A stretch of DNA of 64,000 bases, taken from Halopseudomonas xinjiangensis. GTDB lineage: Bacteria; Pseudomonadota; Gammaproteobacteria; Pseudomonadales; Pseudomonadaceae. Positions 9,108 to 19,515 of this stretch are shown here, in pieces. Under the pieces are notes generated by a model. The model was not told the DNA's origin and made no database searches. It saw only the letters and a program-made list of their open reading frames with translations. The stretch lies in assembly GCA_011050525.1 (NCBI GenBank), contig DRFO01000013.1, positions 1 through 64,000 on the forward strand. Direction: 5' to 3'. Position numbers and translations under genes: made by a program. Positions within the stretch are counted from its first letter, which is position 1. Each line of letters starts with the position of its first letter.

Positions 9108-9730
9108 TCCTTCAACATGGCTTCCACCGCCGGCCTTGCCGCCTCTGTCAGCAAGCCCTGTTCCTGGGCAACTACCTGGTAAACACCGCGTTTTAGCAGC
9201 TCAGGGGTAAGGGGCTGATCGGGGCTGTCGAGAATGGTGGTACACAAAAAGCTCACCCAGCCGGTCATCAGCAACCAGCTATTGACCGCCAGCATCTCCG
9301 GATCGGTACGTGTGGCGCAGAGAATGCCGGCGTCGACCAGCCCCTGGTAGATGCGTTTTCCGCTCTGCACGCAGCGCCGCGAAAATATCCGATAACGCTG
9401 TGCCAGCGCCTCATCGCAGGCCAGCAAGTGCTCCAGGTCGCGCAGCAGAAAACGATACTCCCACAACCCGGCGAAAATCGATTCCAGGTAATGGGCCTTG
9501 TCTTCAATGGTCAGCGCACGCCCTTCCGGCACGCGCAGATAGGCATCCACCTGCCCTTCGTAGAGGCCGAAAAGCTCGGCGATAATCTGTTGCTTGTTGC
9601 GAAAATGGTAATACAGGTTGCCTGGCGACATGTCCAGGCGTGCGGCGATATGGTTGGTGGTCACGGCCCGCTCGCCCTGTTCGTTGAACATCTGAAGGCT
9701 TGCCTGAAGTATTCGGTCGCGCGTTTTCAT
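9086..9730 (-). CDS. laoR: TetR-family regulator, LaoR-like
   Basis: The 214-residue form starting MKTRDRILQASLQMF is preferred. An in-frame upstream start at 9763 would add 11 residues and run almost to the operator. The N-terminal HTH (TTNHIAARLDMSPGNLYYHFRNKQQII) is classic TetR, and the C-terminal half is helical and variable. It is divergent from an aldehyde dehydrogenase, a Tat-signal protein and a GMC oxidoreductase, the layout of the LaoR/LaoCBA system for long-chain alcohols in P. aeruginosa. A perfect dyad at 9766-9781 is the probable operator. Function is inferred from synteny. Confidence 0.82.
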   Translation of the reverse strand: MKTRDRILQASLQMFNEQGERAVTTNHIAARLDMSPGNLYYHFRNKQQIIAELFGLYEGQVDAYLRVPEGRALTIEDKAHYLESIFAGLWEYRFLLRDLEHLLACDEALAQRYRIFSRRCVQSGKRIYQGLVDAGILCATRTDPEMLAVNSWLLMTGWVSFLCTTILDSPDQPLTPELLKRGVYQVVAQEQGLLTEAARPAVEAMLKDYFAPLS

Positions 9731-9765
9731 TCCGCAATCATTTTCCGATAGTCTGTTTGACACTC

Positions 9766-9781
9766 TAGAGCATTTGCTCTA
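9766..9781. promoter_or_regulatory. Probable LaoR operator
   Basis: The sequence TAGAGCATTTGCTCTA is a 7+2+7 dyad (arms TAGAGCA/TGCTCTA) centred in the gap between the divergent laoR and laoC genes. Its size and placement are typical for a TetR-family operator controlling both directions. The binding protein is an inference. Confidence 0.7.
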
Positions 9782-9838
9782 AAAATACTGACCACAATCA
9801 TAAAAAACTTGAGGTCTTCGACCCGAGCAGAGGCCAAC

Positions 9839-11281
9839 ATGGTAGCCGATATCGCCTACTTGCAGGACCAGCAAGCCAATCTCGCCGGCATGCAACAAAC
9901 CTTCGATCAGCAGCGCCAGGCTTTCCGATGCGCGCCGATGCTTGACGTCGACAGCCGCATTCGCCAGCTAAAAGCGCTGAAAACCGCGCTTATTGCCCAT
10001 CAAGAAAAGCTTATTGAAGCGATCAGCAGTGATTTTGGGCGCCGCTCTCCTGACGAAACTCGCCTCGCGGAGATATTGCCGGCCGTAGAAGGCATCAACT
10101 ATTCAATCAAGCACATCCGGCGCTGGATGAAACCTTCCAAGCGGCGTGTCGGCATGGCCTTCCAGCCAGGCAAGGCGCAGGTAATCTATCAGCCACTGGG
10201 CGTGGTCGGCATCATCGTGCCCTGGAACTATCCCCTCTATCTAGCCATGGGCCCGCTTACCACTGCCCTGGCCGCAGGCAATCGCGCGATGATCAAGATG
10301 AGCGAATCGACGCCAGCCACCGCCGAAGTTCTTGCCGTCATGCTCAAAACCGTTTTTTCCGACGACCAGGTCGCGGTGATTACCGGCGAAGCCGAGGTCG
10401 GCATGGCGTTTTCCAGGTTGCCGTTCGACCATCTGCTATTTACCGGGGGCACTGGTATTGGTCGCCACGTCATGCGTGCGGCGGCGGACAATCTCACTCC
10501 GGTAACGCTGGAGCTGGGCGGAAAATCTCCAGCCATCGTTGCATCCGATGTGCCGCTGGCGGATGCGGCCGAGCGTATAGCCTTTGGCAAGGGCCTTAAC
10601 GCCGGGCAAACCTGCGTTGCGCCGGACTACATTTTATGTCCCGCAGACCGGGTTGAAGGCCTGGTCAACGCCTTGCGCAATCAGCTTCAGAGCTTCTATC
10701 CAAGTCTGCAGAAAAATCCGGATTACACCCAGATCATCAACCCGCGCCAATACCAGCGCCTGGTGGGTTATCTGGAGGACGCCGTCAACAAGGGTGCCAC
10801 GGCGATCGAGATCAATCCGGCTGGCGAAGACCTCAGCCAGAGCCGGATTCTGCCGCCTACCCTGCTGCTGAATGTCAACGATGACATGAAGGTTATGCAG
10901 GAAGAGATTTTCGGTCCGCTATTACCGATCATTCCGTACACCACTCTGGAACAAGCCCTGAATTATATTGCCGAGCGGCCGCGACCGCTGGCGCTGTACT
11001 ACTTCGGCTACGACAAGGCTGAGCAAAAACGGGTGATGGAGCAGACCCATGCGGGCGGCATGTGTATCAACGATACGGTGTTTCATGTGGCGCAGGATGA
11101 CATGCCCTTCGGCGGTGTCGGCCCGTCCGGCATGGGTCACTATCACGGGCACGAAGGCTTCCTTACATTCAGCAAGGCCAAGGGCGTTTATATCAAGCAG
11201 CGCTTCAACGGTGCCAAACCGATTTATCCGCCCTATGGCGGGCCGCTGCTGAAGCTGATCTACAAACTTTTTATCCGTTAG
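9839..11281 (+). CDS. laoC: Aldehyde dehydrogenase, LaoC-like (coniferyl aldehyde dehydrogenase family)
   Basis: ATG 9839 is preferred because an AGAGG site lies just upstream. An in-frame ATG exists at 9809. The 480-residue NAD(P)-dependent enzyme shows the glutamate motif VTLELGGKSPAIV, catalytic cysteine in NAGQTCVAPDY, and the C-terminal PFGGVGPSGMGHYHG. It belongs to the membrane-associated fatty-aldehyde/coniferyl-aldehyde group. In the context of laoB and laoA it should oxidise long-chain aldehydes to acids, feeding the beta-oxidation genes found 10 kb downstream. Confidence 0.85.
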   Translation: MVADIAYLQDQQANLAGMQQTFDQQRQAFRCAPMLDVDSRIRQLKALKTALIAHQEKLIEAISSDFGRRSPDETRLAEILPAVEGINYSIKHIRRWMKPSKRRVGMAFQPGKAQVIYQPLGVVGIIVPWNYPLYLAMGPLTTALAAGNRAMIKMSESTPATAEVLAVMLKTVFSDDQVAVITGEAEVGMAFSRLPFDHLLFTGGTGIGRHVMRAAADNLTPVTLELGGKSPAIVASDVPLADAAERIAFGKGLNAGQTCVAPDYILCPADRVEGLVNALRNQLQSFYPSLQKNPDYTQIINPRQYQRLVGYLEDAVNKGATAIEINPAGEDLSQSRILPPTLLLNVNDDMKVMQEEIFGPLLPIIPYTTLEQALNYIAERPRPLALYYFGYDKAEQKRVMEQTHAGGMCINDTVFHVAQDDMPFGGVGPSGMGHYHGHEGFLTFSKAKGVYIKQRFNGAKPIYPPYGGPLLKLIYKLFIR

Positions 11282-11321
11282 GCCATTGGCCTGGACCCAT
11301 TGAACCCAAGCGAGATTCTGG

Positions 11322-11861
11322 ATGGCTTCGATCAACCCTCCTCGGCTGAACCGCCGGGAGCTGCTCAAATTGACCCTCGGTGCCAGCCTGGCGCTGAGCA
11401 CGGTGGGCGTGACCGCAAGCCTGACCGGCTGCACGTCTGGCCAGCCAGCCGACAATCTGGCGGTGCTGCGTCAAAGCGATCTGCCCGTGCTGGCTGCACT
11501 GTTTCCAGCCATGGTGGGACCGCACCCAGCAATGGCAGGCGACAACGCAGCGGTCTCGGCGGCGATAGAACAGCTCGACCGCACCCTGGCGCATACCTCC
11601 CCAGCCGTACAGAAGGATGTGCTGGATCTTCTGGGGTTGCTCAGCTTTGGTCTTACCCGAGGCCCCATGACCGGAATCTGGACCAGTTGGGAGAAGGCAT
11701 CGCCAGCAGATCTTGACGCCTTTCTGTTCCGTTGGCGCGACAGTCGCCTGGACATGCTGCGCCAGGGTCACAAGGCTTTGAGCCAGCTGTTGCTGATGAG
11801 CTGGTATGCGCTGCCGCTTTCCTGGAAAGCAGCTGGCTATCCAGGTCCGCCAATTATTTGA
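11322..11861 (+). CDS. laoB: Tat-signal protein, LaoB-like
   Basis: The 179-residue protein begins MASINPPRLNRRELLKLTLG. The twin arginine and following hydrophobic stretch are a twin-arginine translocation signal, and a LTGC motif near residue 37 could be a lipobox. The remainder has a helical, alanine-rich region with no catalytic motif I recognise. Homologues sit between the aldehyde dehydrogenase and GMC oxidoreductase genes in Pseudomonas and are thought to assist export or electron transfer of the alcohol dehydrogenase. Confidence 0.8.
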   Translation: MASINPPRLNRRELLKLTLGASLALSTVGVTASLTGCTSGQPADNLAVLRQSDLPVLAALFPAMVGPHPAMAGDNAAVSAAIEQLDRTLAHTSPAVQKDVLDLLGLLSFGLTRGPMTGIWTSWEKASPADLDAFLFRWRDSRLDMLRQGHKALSQLLLMSWYALPLSWKAAGYPGPPII

Positions 11862-11890
11862 GCTACCCCTATATAACAAGGTGATTTTGC

Positions 11891-13504
11891 ATGCCGGTAC
11901 CTGATCTGTTTCTGCAAGGAATTGCCCGTGGCTGGGAAGTGCTCGATGCCAGTGAATTTGACCGGGAACGGACGTTCGAAGCGGATGTGATAATCATCGG
12001 CACCGGTGCTGGCGGCGGCACCAGCGCGGAAATCCTGGCAGAACGCGGGTTGAAGGTTTTGCTGGTCGAAGAAGGCTCGCTGAAGACCTCCAGCGATTTC
12101 AAGAATGATGAAGCCAAGGCCTACGCCGAGCTTTATCAGGAAGGCGCGGCGCGTGCCACCCAGGACGGCGGCATCGGGATATTGCAAGGCCGCACGGTCG
12201 GCGGCACCACCACCGTCAACTGGACCAGCAGTTTTCGTACGCCGGACCAGACCCTCGCCCATTGGGCCCAGGCCCACGGCGTCACCGGCCTAGACAAGCA
12301 GAGCATGGCCCCCTGGTTTGCGCGCATGGAAGACCGGCTCGGCGTGGAACCCTGGGTTATCCCGCCCAACGCCAACAACGATGTGATCCGTTCCGGTTGT
12401 GAATCGCTGGGTTGGCATTCAGCCGTTATTCCCCGGAACGTTCGCGGTTGCTGGAACCTTGGTTATTGCGGCACTGGCTGCCCGACCAATGCCAAGCAAT
12501 CGATGCTGGTGACGACGCTGCCCGCGGCGCTTGAACGAGGCGCCATTCTTATCCATCGTGCCCGCGCAGAACAGCTGGTGTTCGCCGGTGATCGGGTGTC
12601 TGAGGTGCTGTGCCGGGGCATGAACCCGCAACTGACCCAGGCATCCGGCCAGCGCATTCGCCTGCGCGGGCGGCATGTGATTCTCGCCGGTGGCGCCATC
12701 AACAGCCCGGCGCTGTTGCTCCGCTCCGGTGCACCCGACCCGCACCAACGCACTGGCAAGCGCACCTTCCTGCACCCGGTGAACTTCGCCGTCGCCCAGT
12801 TCGACAAGCCTATCAATGGATTTTATGGCGCTCCCCAATCGATTTATTCCGATCAGTTTCAATGGAACCAGGGCACCACCGGACCCATCGGCTTCAAACT
12901 GGAGGTTCCACCGATGCAGCCGAGCATTACCTCAGCGCTGCTCGGCGGTCACGGCAGCGAAAGCCTCGCCAGGGTGAATAAGCTGTCGCATAGCAACATC
13001 ATGATCGCCTTGATGCGCGACGGCTTTCACGAACAGAGCCAGGGTGGCGAGGTGATTCTGCGCGATGACCAGTCCGCCGTCCTTGACTACCCGCTAAACG
13101 ACTACCTGTGGGACGGCGCGCGCCGGGCCTTCCTGGCCATGGGCGAGATTCAGTTCGCCGCCGGGGCCACCGCCGTGGCGCCATCGCACAGCCATGGCCG
13201 TTTGAGTAACAGCTACGCCGAGTATCGCGAGCAGATCGAGAACCTGAGCTACGCCATCCATGACGTTCGCCTGGCCAGCGCCCACGTTATGGGCGGCTGC
13301 GCCATGGGCGACGATCTGACCCTGGCGGTAACCAATAGCCTTGGCCGCCATCATCAGGTGGAAAACCTGTCGATATTCGACGGGTCACTGTTTCCCACCA
13401 GCATCGGCGCCAACCCGCAACTCTCCATTTATGGTCTGGTCGCACGGCTTGCAACGGGGCTGGCCAGCGAATTATCCGGACCGAGGACGGAGCCAAACGT
13501 ATAG
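11891..13504 (+). CDS. laoA: GMC-family alcohol oxidoreductase, LaoA-like
   Basis: The 537-residue flavoprotein has an N-terminal FAD-binding motif VIIGTGAGGGTSAEILAERG (residues about 35-54), the GMC signature region GRTVGGTTTVNWTSSFRTP, and C-terminal HVMGGCAMGDD and GANPQLSIYGLVARLA (active-site His/Asn region). It probably oxidises long-chain primary alcohols to aldehydes. It lacks its own Tat signal, consistent with co-export or membrane association through the upstream LaoB-like protein. The gene ends 95 bases before coaD. Confidence 0.85.
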   Translation: MPVPDLFLQGIARGWEVLDASEFDRERTFEADVIIIGTGAGGGTSAEILAERGLKVLLVEEGSLKTSSDFKNDEAKAYAELYQEGAARATQDGGIGILQGRTVGGTTTVNWTSSFRTPDQTLAHWAQAHGVTGLDKQSMAPWFARMEDRLGVEPWVIPPNANNDVIRSGCESLGWHSAVIPRNVRGCWNLGYCGTGCPTNAKQSMLVTTLPAALERGAILIHRARAEQLVFAGDRVSEVLCRGMNPQLTQASGQRIRLRGRHVILAGGAINSPALLLRSGAPDPHQRTGKRTFLHPVNFAVAQFDKPINGFYGAPQSIYSDQFQWNQGTTGPIGFKLEVPPMQPSITSALLGGHGSESLARVNKLSHSNIMIALMRDGFHEQSQGGEVILRDDQSAVLDYPLNDYLWDGARRAFLAMGEIQFAAGATAVAPSHSHGRLSNSYAEYREQIENLSYAIHDVRLASAHVMGGCAMGDDLTLAVTNSLGRHHQVENLSIFDGSLFPTSIGANPQLSIYGLVARLATGLASELSGPRTEPNV

Positions 13505-13544
13505 TGGCTCCTTAGCATTATTCGCCTGTTGATAGTTGGCCGCT

Positions 13545-14079
<535 letters not shown>

Positions 14080-14102
14080 CGCGTCCGCGTCAAACAGCGT
14101 AA

Positions 14103-14369
<267 letters not shown>

Positions 14370-14373
14370 TTCG

Positions 14374-16062
14374 ATGATCCCGCGCCTGTCTGTTCTGCTG
14401 GGCCTGTTGCTGGCCTGTGCAGTACAGGCAGCCTCCATTCCCGGCCAGCAGGCTGTCGCGACAGCGCACCCTCTTGCCACCGCCGCCGCCCACCGAATCC
14501 TTGATGAAGGCGGAAACGCTTTCGACGCGGCTATTGCCGCAGCGGCGACCCTGGGCGTGGTCGAGCCCTATGGATCAGGCCTGGGCGGCGGGGGATTTTT
14601 CCTGCTCCGCCAGGGTGGTAACGAGGGGGCCCGATACCGCTTTATCGACGCCCGGGAAACCGCGCCACTCAAAGCCGGACGTGACCTTTACCGCGACGCC
14701 GCAGAGGAAGTTCAGCGCGACCCGGCTATCAACGGTCCGCTGGCTGCCGGTATTCCTGGCCTCCCTGCAGCGCTGGTACATCTTGCTGACGAATACGGCC
14801 AGTTGACCCTCAAGCAAAGTCTCGCACCCGCTATCCAGGCGGCTGAACAGGGGTTCGCCGTGAGCAGCCGGTACCGAGCCTTGGGCAGCTTCCGCCTGGA
14901 AGCCATGCGCAGAGATGCGGAAACCTCGAGACTATTCCTGCGCGACAACGACATACCCGCAGAGGGCACACTGATCAAGCAGCCGGAGCTGGCGCAAACC
15001 TTGCGACTCCTCGCAGATCAGGGGCGCGACGGATTTTACCGCGGTCAGGTTGCCGAACGCCTGCTTACCGGCGTGCAGGAGGCAGGTGGCGTCTGGCAGC
15101 AGGCGGATCTGGACGCCTACAAAATAATCGAGCGGGAGCCCATACGTTTTGCCAGCCATGGCTATGAAGTCATCAGTGCGCCCCTGCCCTCAGCCGGTGG
15201 CATTGCGCTGGCGGGAATCATGCAGGGGCTTGAGAGCCTGCCACCCAGCAAGACGGGTTCCGTACAATGGACTCATCATCTGGTCGAGATGATGCGCAGG
15301 ACCTATCACGACCGCGCTGCCCTGCTGGGTGACAGCGACTTTATCGAGGTACCCGTAGCGCGCCTGGTTTCCGCCTCCTATGCCAGAAAGCTGGCTGCCA
15401 GCATCGACCCAGACCATGCCACGCCCAGTACTGCGCTCGGACAAACCAGGCCATTCAACGAAGGCACCAATACCACCCATTTCTCGCTGATAGACCGCAA
15501 CGGCAACGCGGTGGCGGCGACGTTGAGCATCAATCTTCCCTTTGGCGCCGCCTTTACCGTGCCTGGCACGGGTGTGGTACTGAATAACGAGATGGACGAT
15601 TTTGCCGCTGATCCCGCCGGAGAAAACGCCTATTCACTGGCCGGCAGCGAAGCCAATGCGATCAGTCCAGGTAAACGTCCGCTGTCCAGCATGACCCCGA
15701 CCATGCTGGAGAATGACCAGCATCTGGCTGTGCTGGGCACGCCCGGCGGCAGCCGCATCATTACCATGGTGCTGCTTGGCGCGCTGGAAGCTGTTGATGG
15801 CCAGCCGGTGGAGCGCTGGGTGAGCCGTCCGCGTTTCCACCACCAGTATCTTCCCGATCGGATTCAGGCAGAAGACGCCACCTTTTCCGGTGAGCAAACC
15901 GCTGCCCTGCGGGCGATGGGGCACAAGGTCGAGCTGGCAGGGCGCGACTATGGCGACATGCAGGCCCTGAGCTGGGACAAGAAGAAAGGAGAGATCAGCG
16001 CCGCCAGTGATCCGCGAGGGGTGGGAGAAGCGCTCGTCACAGCGCCGCAGAAAGCGGACTAG
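14374..16062 (+). CDS. ggt: Gamma-glutamyltranspeptidase
   Basis: The 562-residue precursor begins with a signal peptide (MIPRLSVLLGLLLACAVQA) and contains the autoprocessing/catalytic threonine in GTNTTHFSLIDRNGNAVAAT (about residue 368). Cleavage before this Thr gives large and small subunits. The glycine-rich GTPGGSRIITMVL and the RFHHQYLPD stretch near the C-terminus are also typical. It acts in the periplasm on glutathione and gamma-glutamyl compounds. The start lies 4 bases after the ferredoxin stop, so it is probably co-transcribed. Confidence 0.93.
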   Translation: MIPRLSVLLGLLLACAVQAASIPGQQAVATAHPLATAAAHRILDEGGNAFDAAIAAAATLGVVEPYGSGLGGGGFFLLRQGGNEGARYRFIDARETAPLKAGRDLYRDAAEEVQRDPAINGPLAAGIPGLPAALVHLADEYGQLTLKQSLAPAIQAAEQGFAVSSRYRALGSFRLEAMRRDAETSRLFLRDNDIPAEGTLIKQPELAQTLRLLADQGRDGFYRGQVAERLLTGVQEAGGVWQQADLDAYKIIEREPIRFASHGYEVISAPLPSAGGIALAGIMQGLESLPPSKTGSVQWTHHLVEMMRRTYHDRAALLGDSDFIEVPVARLVSASYARKLAASIDPDHATPSTALGQTRPFNEGTNTTHFSLIDRNGNAVAATLSINLPFGAAFTVPGTGVVLNNEMDDFAADPAGENAYSLAGSEANAISPGKRPLSSMTPTMLENDQHLAVLGTPGGSRIITMVLLGALEAVDGQPVERWVSRPRFHHQYLPDRIQAEDATFSGEQTAALRAMGHKVELAGRDYGDMQALSWDKKKGEISAASDPRGVGEALVTAPQKAD

Positions 16063-16167
16063 GCGAAACACACCGCGTTAAGCTGCGGCGACCGATTAGA
16101 CACAAACGCTATGACAGATTAACCAGGCAGGCTGAAGGACCAAATCCACCAGCCACCCGAGGAAACG

Positions 16168-16506
16168 TCAAATCTGTTCGTCCTGCTGCTTGCGGCCATA
16201 ACCACTTTTGGTGCAGCCCAGGCAACGCATGAAGGTCTCACGACCCGGACGCACCACCAGCTCCTGTCCTGCTTCGGCCGTATTGCCGGCAAGCAGGGTG
16301 AAGGGCAGGCTGACAACAAAGGCAGCAGCGCCGACGGCGGTCACGGCAGCCAGCATGGGCCGGGCGATAACCAGATCACCGACCATGGCGAAGATGCCCG
16401 GGTGTTCGACGTTTTCCTGATAACCGTAGGATCCTTCGGCGGCAAGAACAGTGCCGGTCAGCAGCAAGCCGGCGAGCAAAGCGGTAGTGTGACGTAGCAG
16501 GCGCAT
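16168..16506 (-). CDS. Small exported membrane protein, function unknown
   Basis: The 112-residue reading from [11 protein letters not shown] is preferred because it begins exactly at a signal peptide ([16 protein letters not shown]). The longer in-frame start at 16584 adds a non-membrane, low-complexity stretch. After the signal comes a mature region with one strong hydrophobic segment ([21 protein letters not shown]) and a C-terminus containing [13 protein letters not shown] homologue occupies a similar place near mutM and ggt in Pseudomonas. No function is recognised. Confidence 0.65.
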   Translation of the reverse strand: MRLLRHTTALLAGLLLTGTVLAAEGSYGYQENVEHPGIFAMVGDLVIARPMLAAVTAVGAAAFVVSLPFTLLAGNTAEAGQELVVRPGRETFMRCLGCTKSGYGRKQQDEQI

Positions 16507-16665
16507 AGTGATATCCCTGATAGTGGCCCGGTAGGCGTTTATTGTTGGTACGGTCACCCTTCCCGGGCGCCGATCAAACCACATTGTAGGCCCAATTGCG
16601 GCATTTCGGAATCCAGCGTCCGCAATTTGCGAACCAGGCCCTTAAACCCGGTGGTTACAAGCGAT

Positions 16666-17478
16666 TCAACGTTGGCAAATGCGACAGAATACCGAGCTAC
16701 GCTGCCCCAGACGGGTCTCGCTCAGGGAGGTGCCGCAGATTTTGCACATCTGCCCGCCGCGCCCGTAAGCAAACAACTCCTGCTGAAAATAGCCTGGCTT
16801 GCCATCGCCTCCGGTAAAATCCCGTAGCGTCGTGCCACCACGCTCAATGGCGTAGGCAAGGATGCGTTTTATTTCCTCTGCCAGGCGCTGGTAGCGCGCC
16901 CGACTGACACGACCCGCTTCACGTCGGGGATCGATGCCCGCGGCGAACAACGCCTCGGTGGCATAGATATTACCCACCCCCACCACCACGGCGTTATCCA
17001 TGATGAACGGCTTTACCGCCATGCTTCGGCCACGTGAACACTGGTACAGACGATTTCCGTCAAAGGCGTCAGTCAAGGGTTCCGGACCCAGGTTAGCCAG
17101 CAGCGGATGGGCAAGCGGGTCGGTGCTCCAGAGCATGGCTCCAAAGCGGCGCGGGTCGGTATAGCGCAGGGCCATACCGGAGTCCAGCTCGATATCGACA
17201 TGCTCGTGCTTGAGTACCGGCGTGTTGACCGGCACCAGCCGAAGATTGCCGGACATCCCCAGATGACTGATCAGCGTGCCGCCCCCGATATCCAGCAGTA
17301 GGTATTTGGCGCGTCGACGCACCGCAGTAAAAATCTGATCTTCAATCTGGATCGCCAGATCCTCAGGAATCGGCCAGCGCAAACGGCGGTCGCGGACCAG
17401 CAAGCTGGTGACGGTGCGACCTTCCAGATGCGGGGCAATACCGCGACGAGTCGTTTCCACTTCAGGTAGTTCAGGCAT
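16666..17478 (-). CDS. mutM: Formamidopyrimidine-DNA glycosylase
   Basis: This is a base-excision repair enzyme for 8-oxoguanine. The 270-residue protein starts with the invariant MPELPEVET, whose Pro2 is the catalytic amine and Glu3 its partner. It has the conserved lysine in [10 protein letters not shown] and a C-terminal zinc finger [27 protein letters not shown] of the C-x2-C-x16-C-x2-C type. It lies 12 bases downstream of a DUF401-like gene on the same strand. Confidence 0.97.
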   Translation of the reverse strand: MPELPEVETTRRGIAPHLEGRTVTSLLVRDRRLRWPIPEDLAIQIEDQIFTAVRRRAKYLLLDIGGGTLISHLGMSGNLRLVPVNTPVLKHEHVDIELDSGMALRYTDPRRFGAMLWSTDPLAHPLLANLGPEPLTDAFDGNRLYQCSRGRSMAVKPFIMDNAVVVGVGNIYATEALFAAGIDPRREAGRVSRARYQRLAEEIKRILAYAIERGGTTLRDFTGGDGKPGYFQQELFAYGRGGQMCKICGTSLSETRLGQRSSVFCRICQR

Positions 17479-17490
17479 GAGTTTCTTCTG

Positions 17491-18834
17491 TCAGGCGTGC
17501 AGCCAGTAAGTGGCAAATATCAGCAACAGTAGCAACGGCATCACACTCAGCACAAACCGGCCGTTCCAGCCGAAGGCCACCCGGAACGGCGTCTCGCCAC
17601 TGTAACGAGCCAGAATGAGTGTTGAAGGCCCAAAGGGCGAGAAGATCATCGCCAGGGAGAAACCGCACATGAGTCCCACCGCGGGGGTCATGATCGGCAC
17701 CCCGAGGTGGGCCAGCTGCGCCAGCAGACCAGCAATCAGAGACAGCGAAACAATCGGCGCCACCCCAATGACCGCCAGGGTGATGGTGCTGAACAGACTG
17801 GCCACCGCTAGCAACACATTGTATTTCGGCTCCTGCGCCAGCCAGGTGGCGATTTCCTCCAGCGGGGCGATCGCGCCTAATACCCCGCCCAGTAGCGCGG
17901 CACAGCCAAAGATGAACATCTCGTTATGCATGCTGGTCATGTTTTCGGACACTTCCTGCAAGGCAGCCTTCGGCGAGCGGTCACGCCAAAGCAGAAAACT
18001 CACAACGCCGAGGGGCACCAGCAACATGGCCGACTGCGACGCGGTCAACACCGTGAGCGACGCCACCGCGCCAATGGCCAGCAAACCGGCGAGACTGCCC
18101 AGTAGCAGCAAAATCATACCCTCAGCTTTGCTGCTGTCACCAATGCAGTCACGCAACTCCAGCAGACCCCGTGTCTCGCGACGCCAGCCAACCACGATCA
18201 TCATGACCGCCGCCACCAGCCCATAGGGAACCATGGCGCTCCAGGATAGCTCGGGCATTTCCCTGGAAATGATCGCGATAGTCACGCTGGTGGGCGCCAG
18301 AAGCGGCACCAGCGCGAAACCGCGAAGGGTCGTCACCATAACGCTGCGCAAGCCCGACCGACGCTGTTCGTCGCTGAGCGGATAGCGCTTCAGATGCTGG
18401 CTGAGGGTGCCACACAGCAAATTCATCATGCCGAAATTCAGGATCGAGCCAATGCTTCCGGCGGTGAGCACGTAGCGAGGGTATAAAACCACCTTGGATC
18501 CGGACAGCAAGGCCTTGTGCAGCTCGCTGAGCTGAGGCAGCCGTTTGGCCAGCAGCTGCATCAGCCCGAGCGCCCCGAGAAAACTGGTGTAGTAAGCGGC
18601 CGAGCTGGCCAGCCGCGGCCAGAGGTCTGCGTCCGTACGGCTGCTGAACAGCGCCACCAGCAAGATGCCCAGGGTGATGATGCCCAGCCAGCGCGGGTAG
18701 GGATTCAGACGCCCGAAATGCAACAGGAAATAGCTGGCGAAGGCCAACGCTGCCAGCCAGCTCAACCACGATTGCTGGCTAAGCAGTGCCCCGAGTTCCA
18801 GCGCTACCCCAAGGGGCAGCAGAGCGGCTTTCAC
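17491..18834 (-). CDS. DUF401-like polytopic membrane protein
   Basis: The GTG at 18834 is proposed as the start, giving 447 residues beginning VKAALLPLGVALELGALL. The open frame extends further up but would overlap the thioesterase gene in an unlikely sequence. At least ten hydrophobic segments are visible, with motifs such as AGSIGSILNFGMMNLLCGT and PTSVTIAIISREMPEL. The pattern resembles the DUF401/TIGR00529 family of predicted permeases. Substrate is unknown. Confidence 0.7.
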   Translation of the reverse strand: MKAALLPLGVALELGALLSQQSWLSWLAALAFASYFLLHFGRLNPYPRWLGIITLGILLVALFSSRTDADLWPRLASSAAYYTSFLGALGLMQLLAKRLPQLSELHKALLSGSKVVLYPRYVLTAGSIGSILNFGMMNLLCGTLSQHLKRYPLSDEQRRSGLRSVMVTTLRGFALVPLLAPTSVTIAIISREMPELSWSAMVPYGLVAAVMMIVVGWRRETRGLLELRDCIGDSSKAEGMILLLLGSLAGLLAIGAVASLTVLTASQSAMLLVPLGVVSFLLWRDRSPKAALQEVSENMTSMHNEMFIFGCAALLGGVLGAIAPLEEIATWLAQEPKYNVLLAVASLFSTITLAVIGVAPIVSLSLIAGLLAQLAHLGVPIMTPAVGLMCGFSLAMIFSPFGPSTLILARYSGETPFRVAFGWNGRFVLSVMPLLLLLIFATYWLHA

Positions 18835-18844
18835 ACCGGCCGTC

Positions 18845-19273
18845 TCACGGCAGATCCTTGCGATAGGCGCCCTTCTTGAATACGCCCTCGCCGAAACCGA
18901 GCAGCTTGTCGTTCTCGTCCAGCAGATCGCAGGCGGCCATAAACACCTTGTGGCCGGCACTACGGCAGGTAGCCACCGCCCGTACCCGGGTACCTACCTT
19001 TGCTGTGGCAGAAAAATTCACGTTCATAGACAGGGTGATCGCGACGCGACGCTCCTCAGCTGTGGCCGCCCAGGTGCCACAAAGCCCCATCGCAATATCC
19101 AGAAGACTGGCAGTCACGCCGCCGTGCAGATTGCTGGCGTTGTTCATGTGCTTCTGCGTCAGCGTCAGTGCTATCACTGCCCGCCCTTCGCTGTATTCCA
19201 CCAGTTCGACGCCCAGATCCTGAAAAAAACCGGTTACTGAACGCTCGACCGCTTGGCGTTGGTCTGGATTCAC
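18845..19273 (-). CDS. PaaI-type hot-dog thioesterase
   Basis: The reading is 142 residues from GTG 19273 (VNPDQRQAVERSVTGFF), supported by an AAGGG about 9 bases upstream. An alternative GTG lies at 19312. The hot-dog signature NLHGGVTASLLDIAMG and the following strand region NVNFSATAKVGTRVRA match acyl-CoA thioesterases of the PaaI/YbgC group, which hydrolyse acyl-CoAs in the cytoplasm. It is divergent from the hydroxyacyl-CoA dehydrogenase, in keeping with the acyl-CoA theme of the region. Confidence 0.8.
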   Translation of the reverse strand: MNPDQRQAVERSVTGFFQDLGVELVEYSEGRAVIALTLTQKHMNNASNLHGGVTASLLDIAMGLCGTWAATAEERRVAITLSMNVNFSATAKVGTRVRAVATCRSAGHKVFMAACDLLDENDKLLGFGEGVFKKGAYRKDLP

Positions 19274-19475
19274 GATGCACCACCCTTGTTTCACTACACT
19301 TATTGAGGACACTACAGCCGAGCACCGGGCAGAGACCCGCCTGACGCTCAGCTGTCCAGAATTGAGACAAGTATGCCACGCAGGTATCGGTCTGCGGTAC
19401 GCCGACCAAACAAGCGGTCAAACTTGCACTCATACGACACAGGATTTAATCTCGCACCATCTAAACGAAATATCA

Positions 19476-19490
19476 TTCCGCTATGCGGAA
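19476..19490. promoter_or_regulatory. Dyad operator, probable IclR-type site
   Basis: TTCCGC-TAT-GCGGAA is a perfect 6+3+6 palindrome 25 bases before the hydroxyacyl-CoA dehydrogenase start. The same 15-bp layout recurs at 25973, 27152 and 27180, in front of the other operons of the beta-oxidation island. Confidence 0.65.
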
Positions 19491-19515
19491 CATAGGGTAA
19501 ACGAGGAGCTAACGC

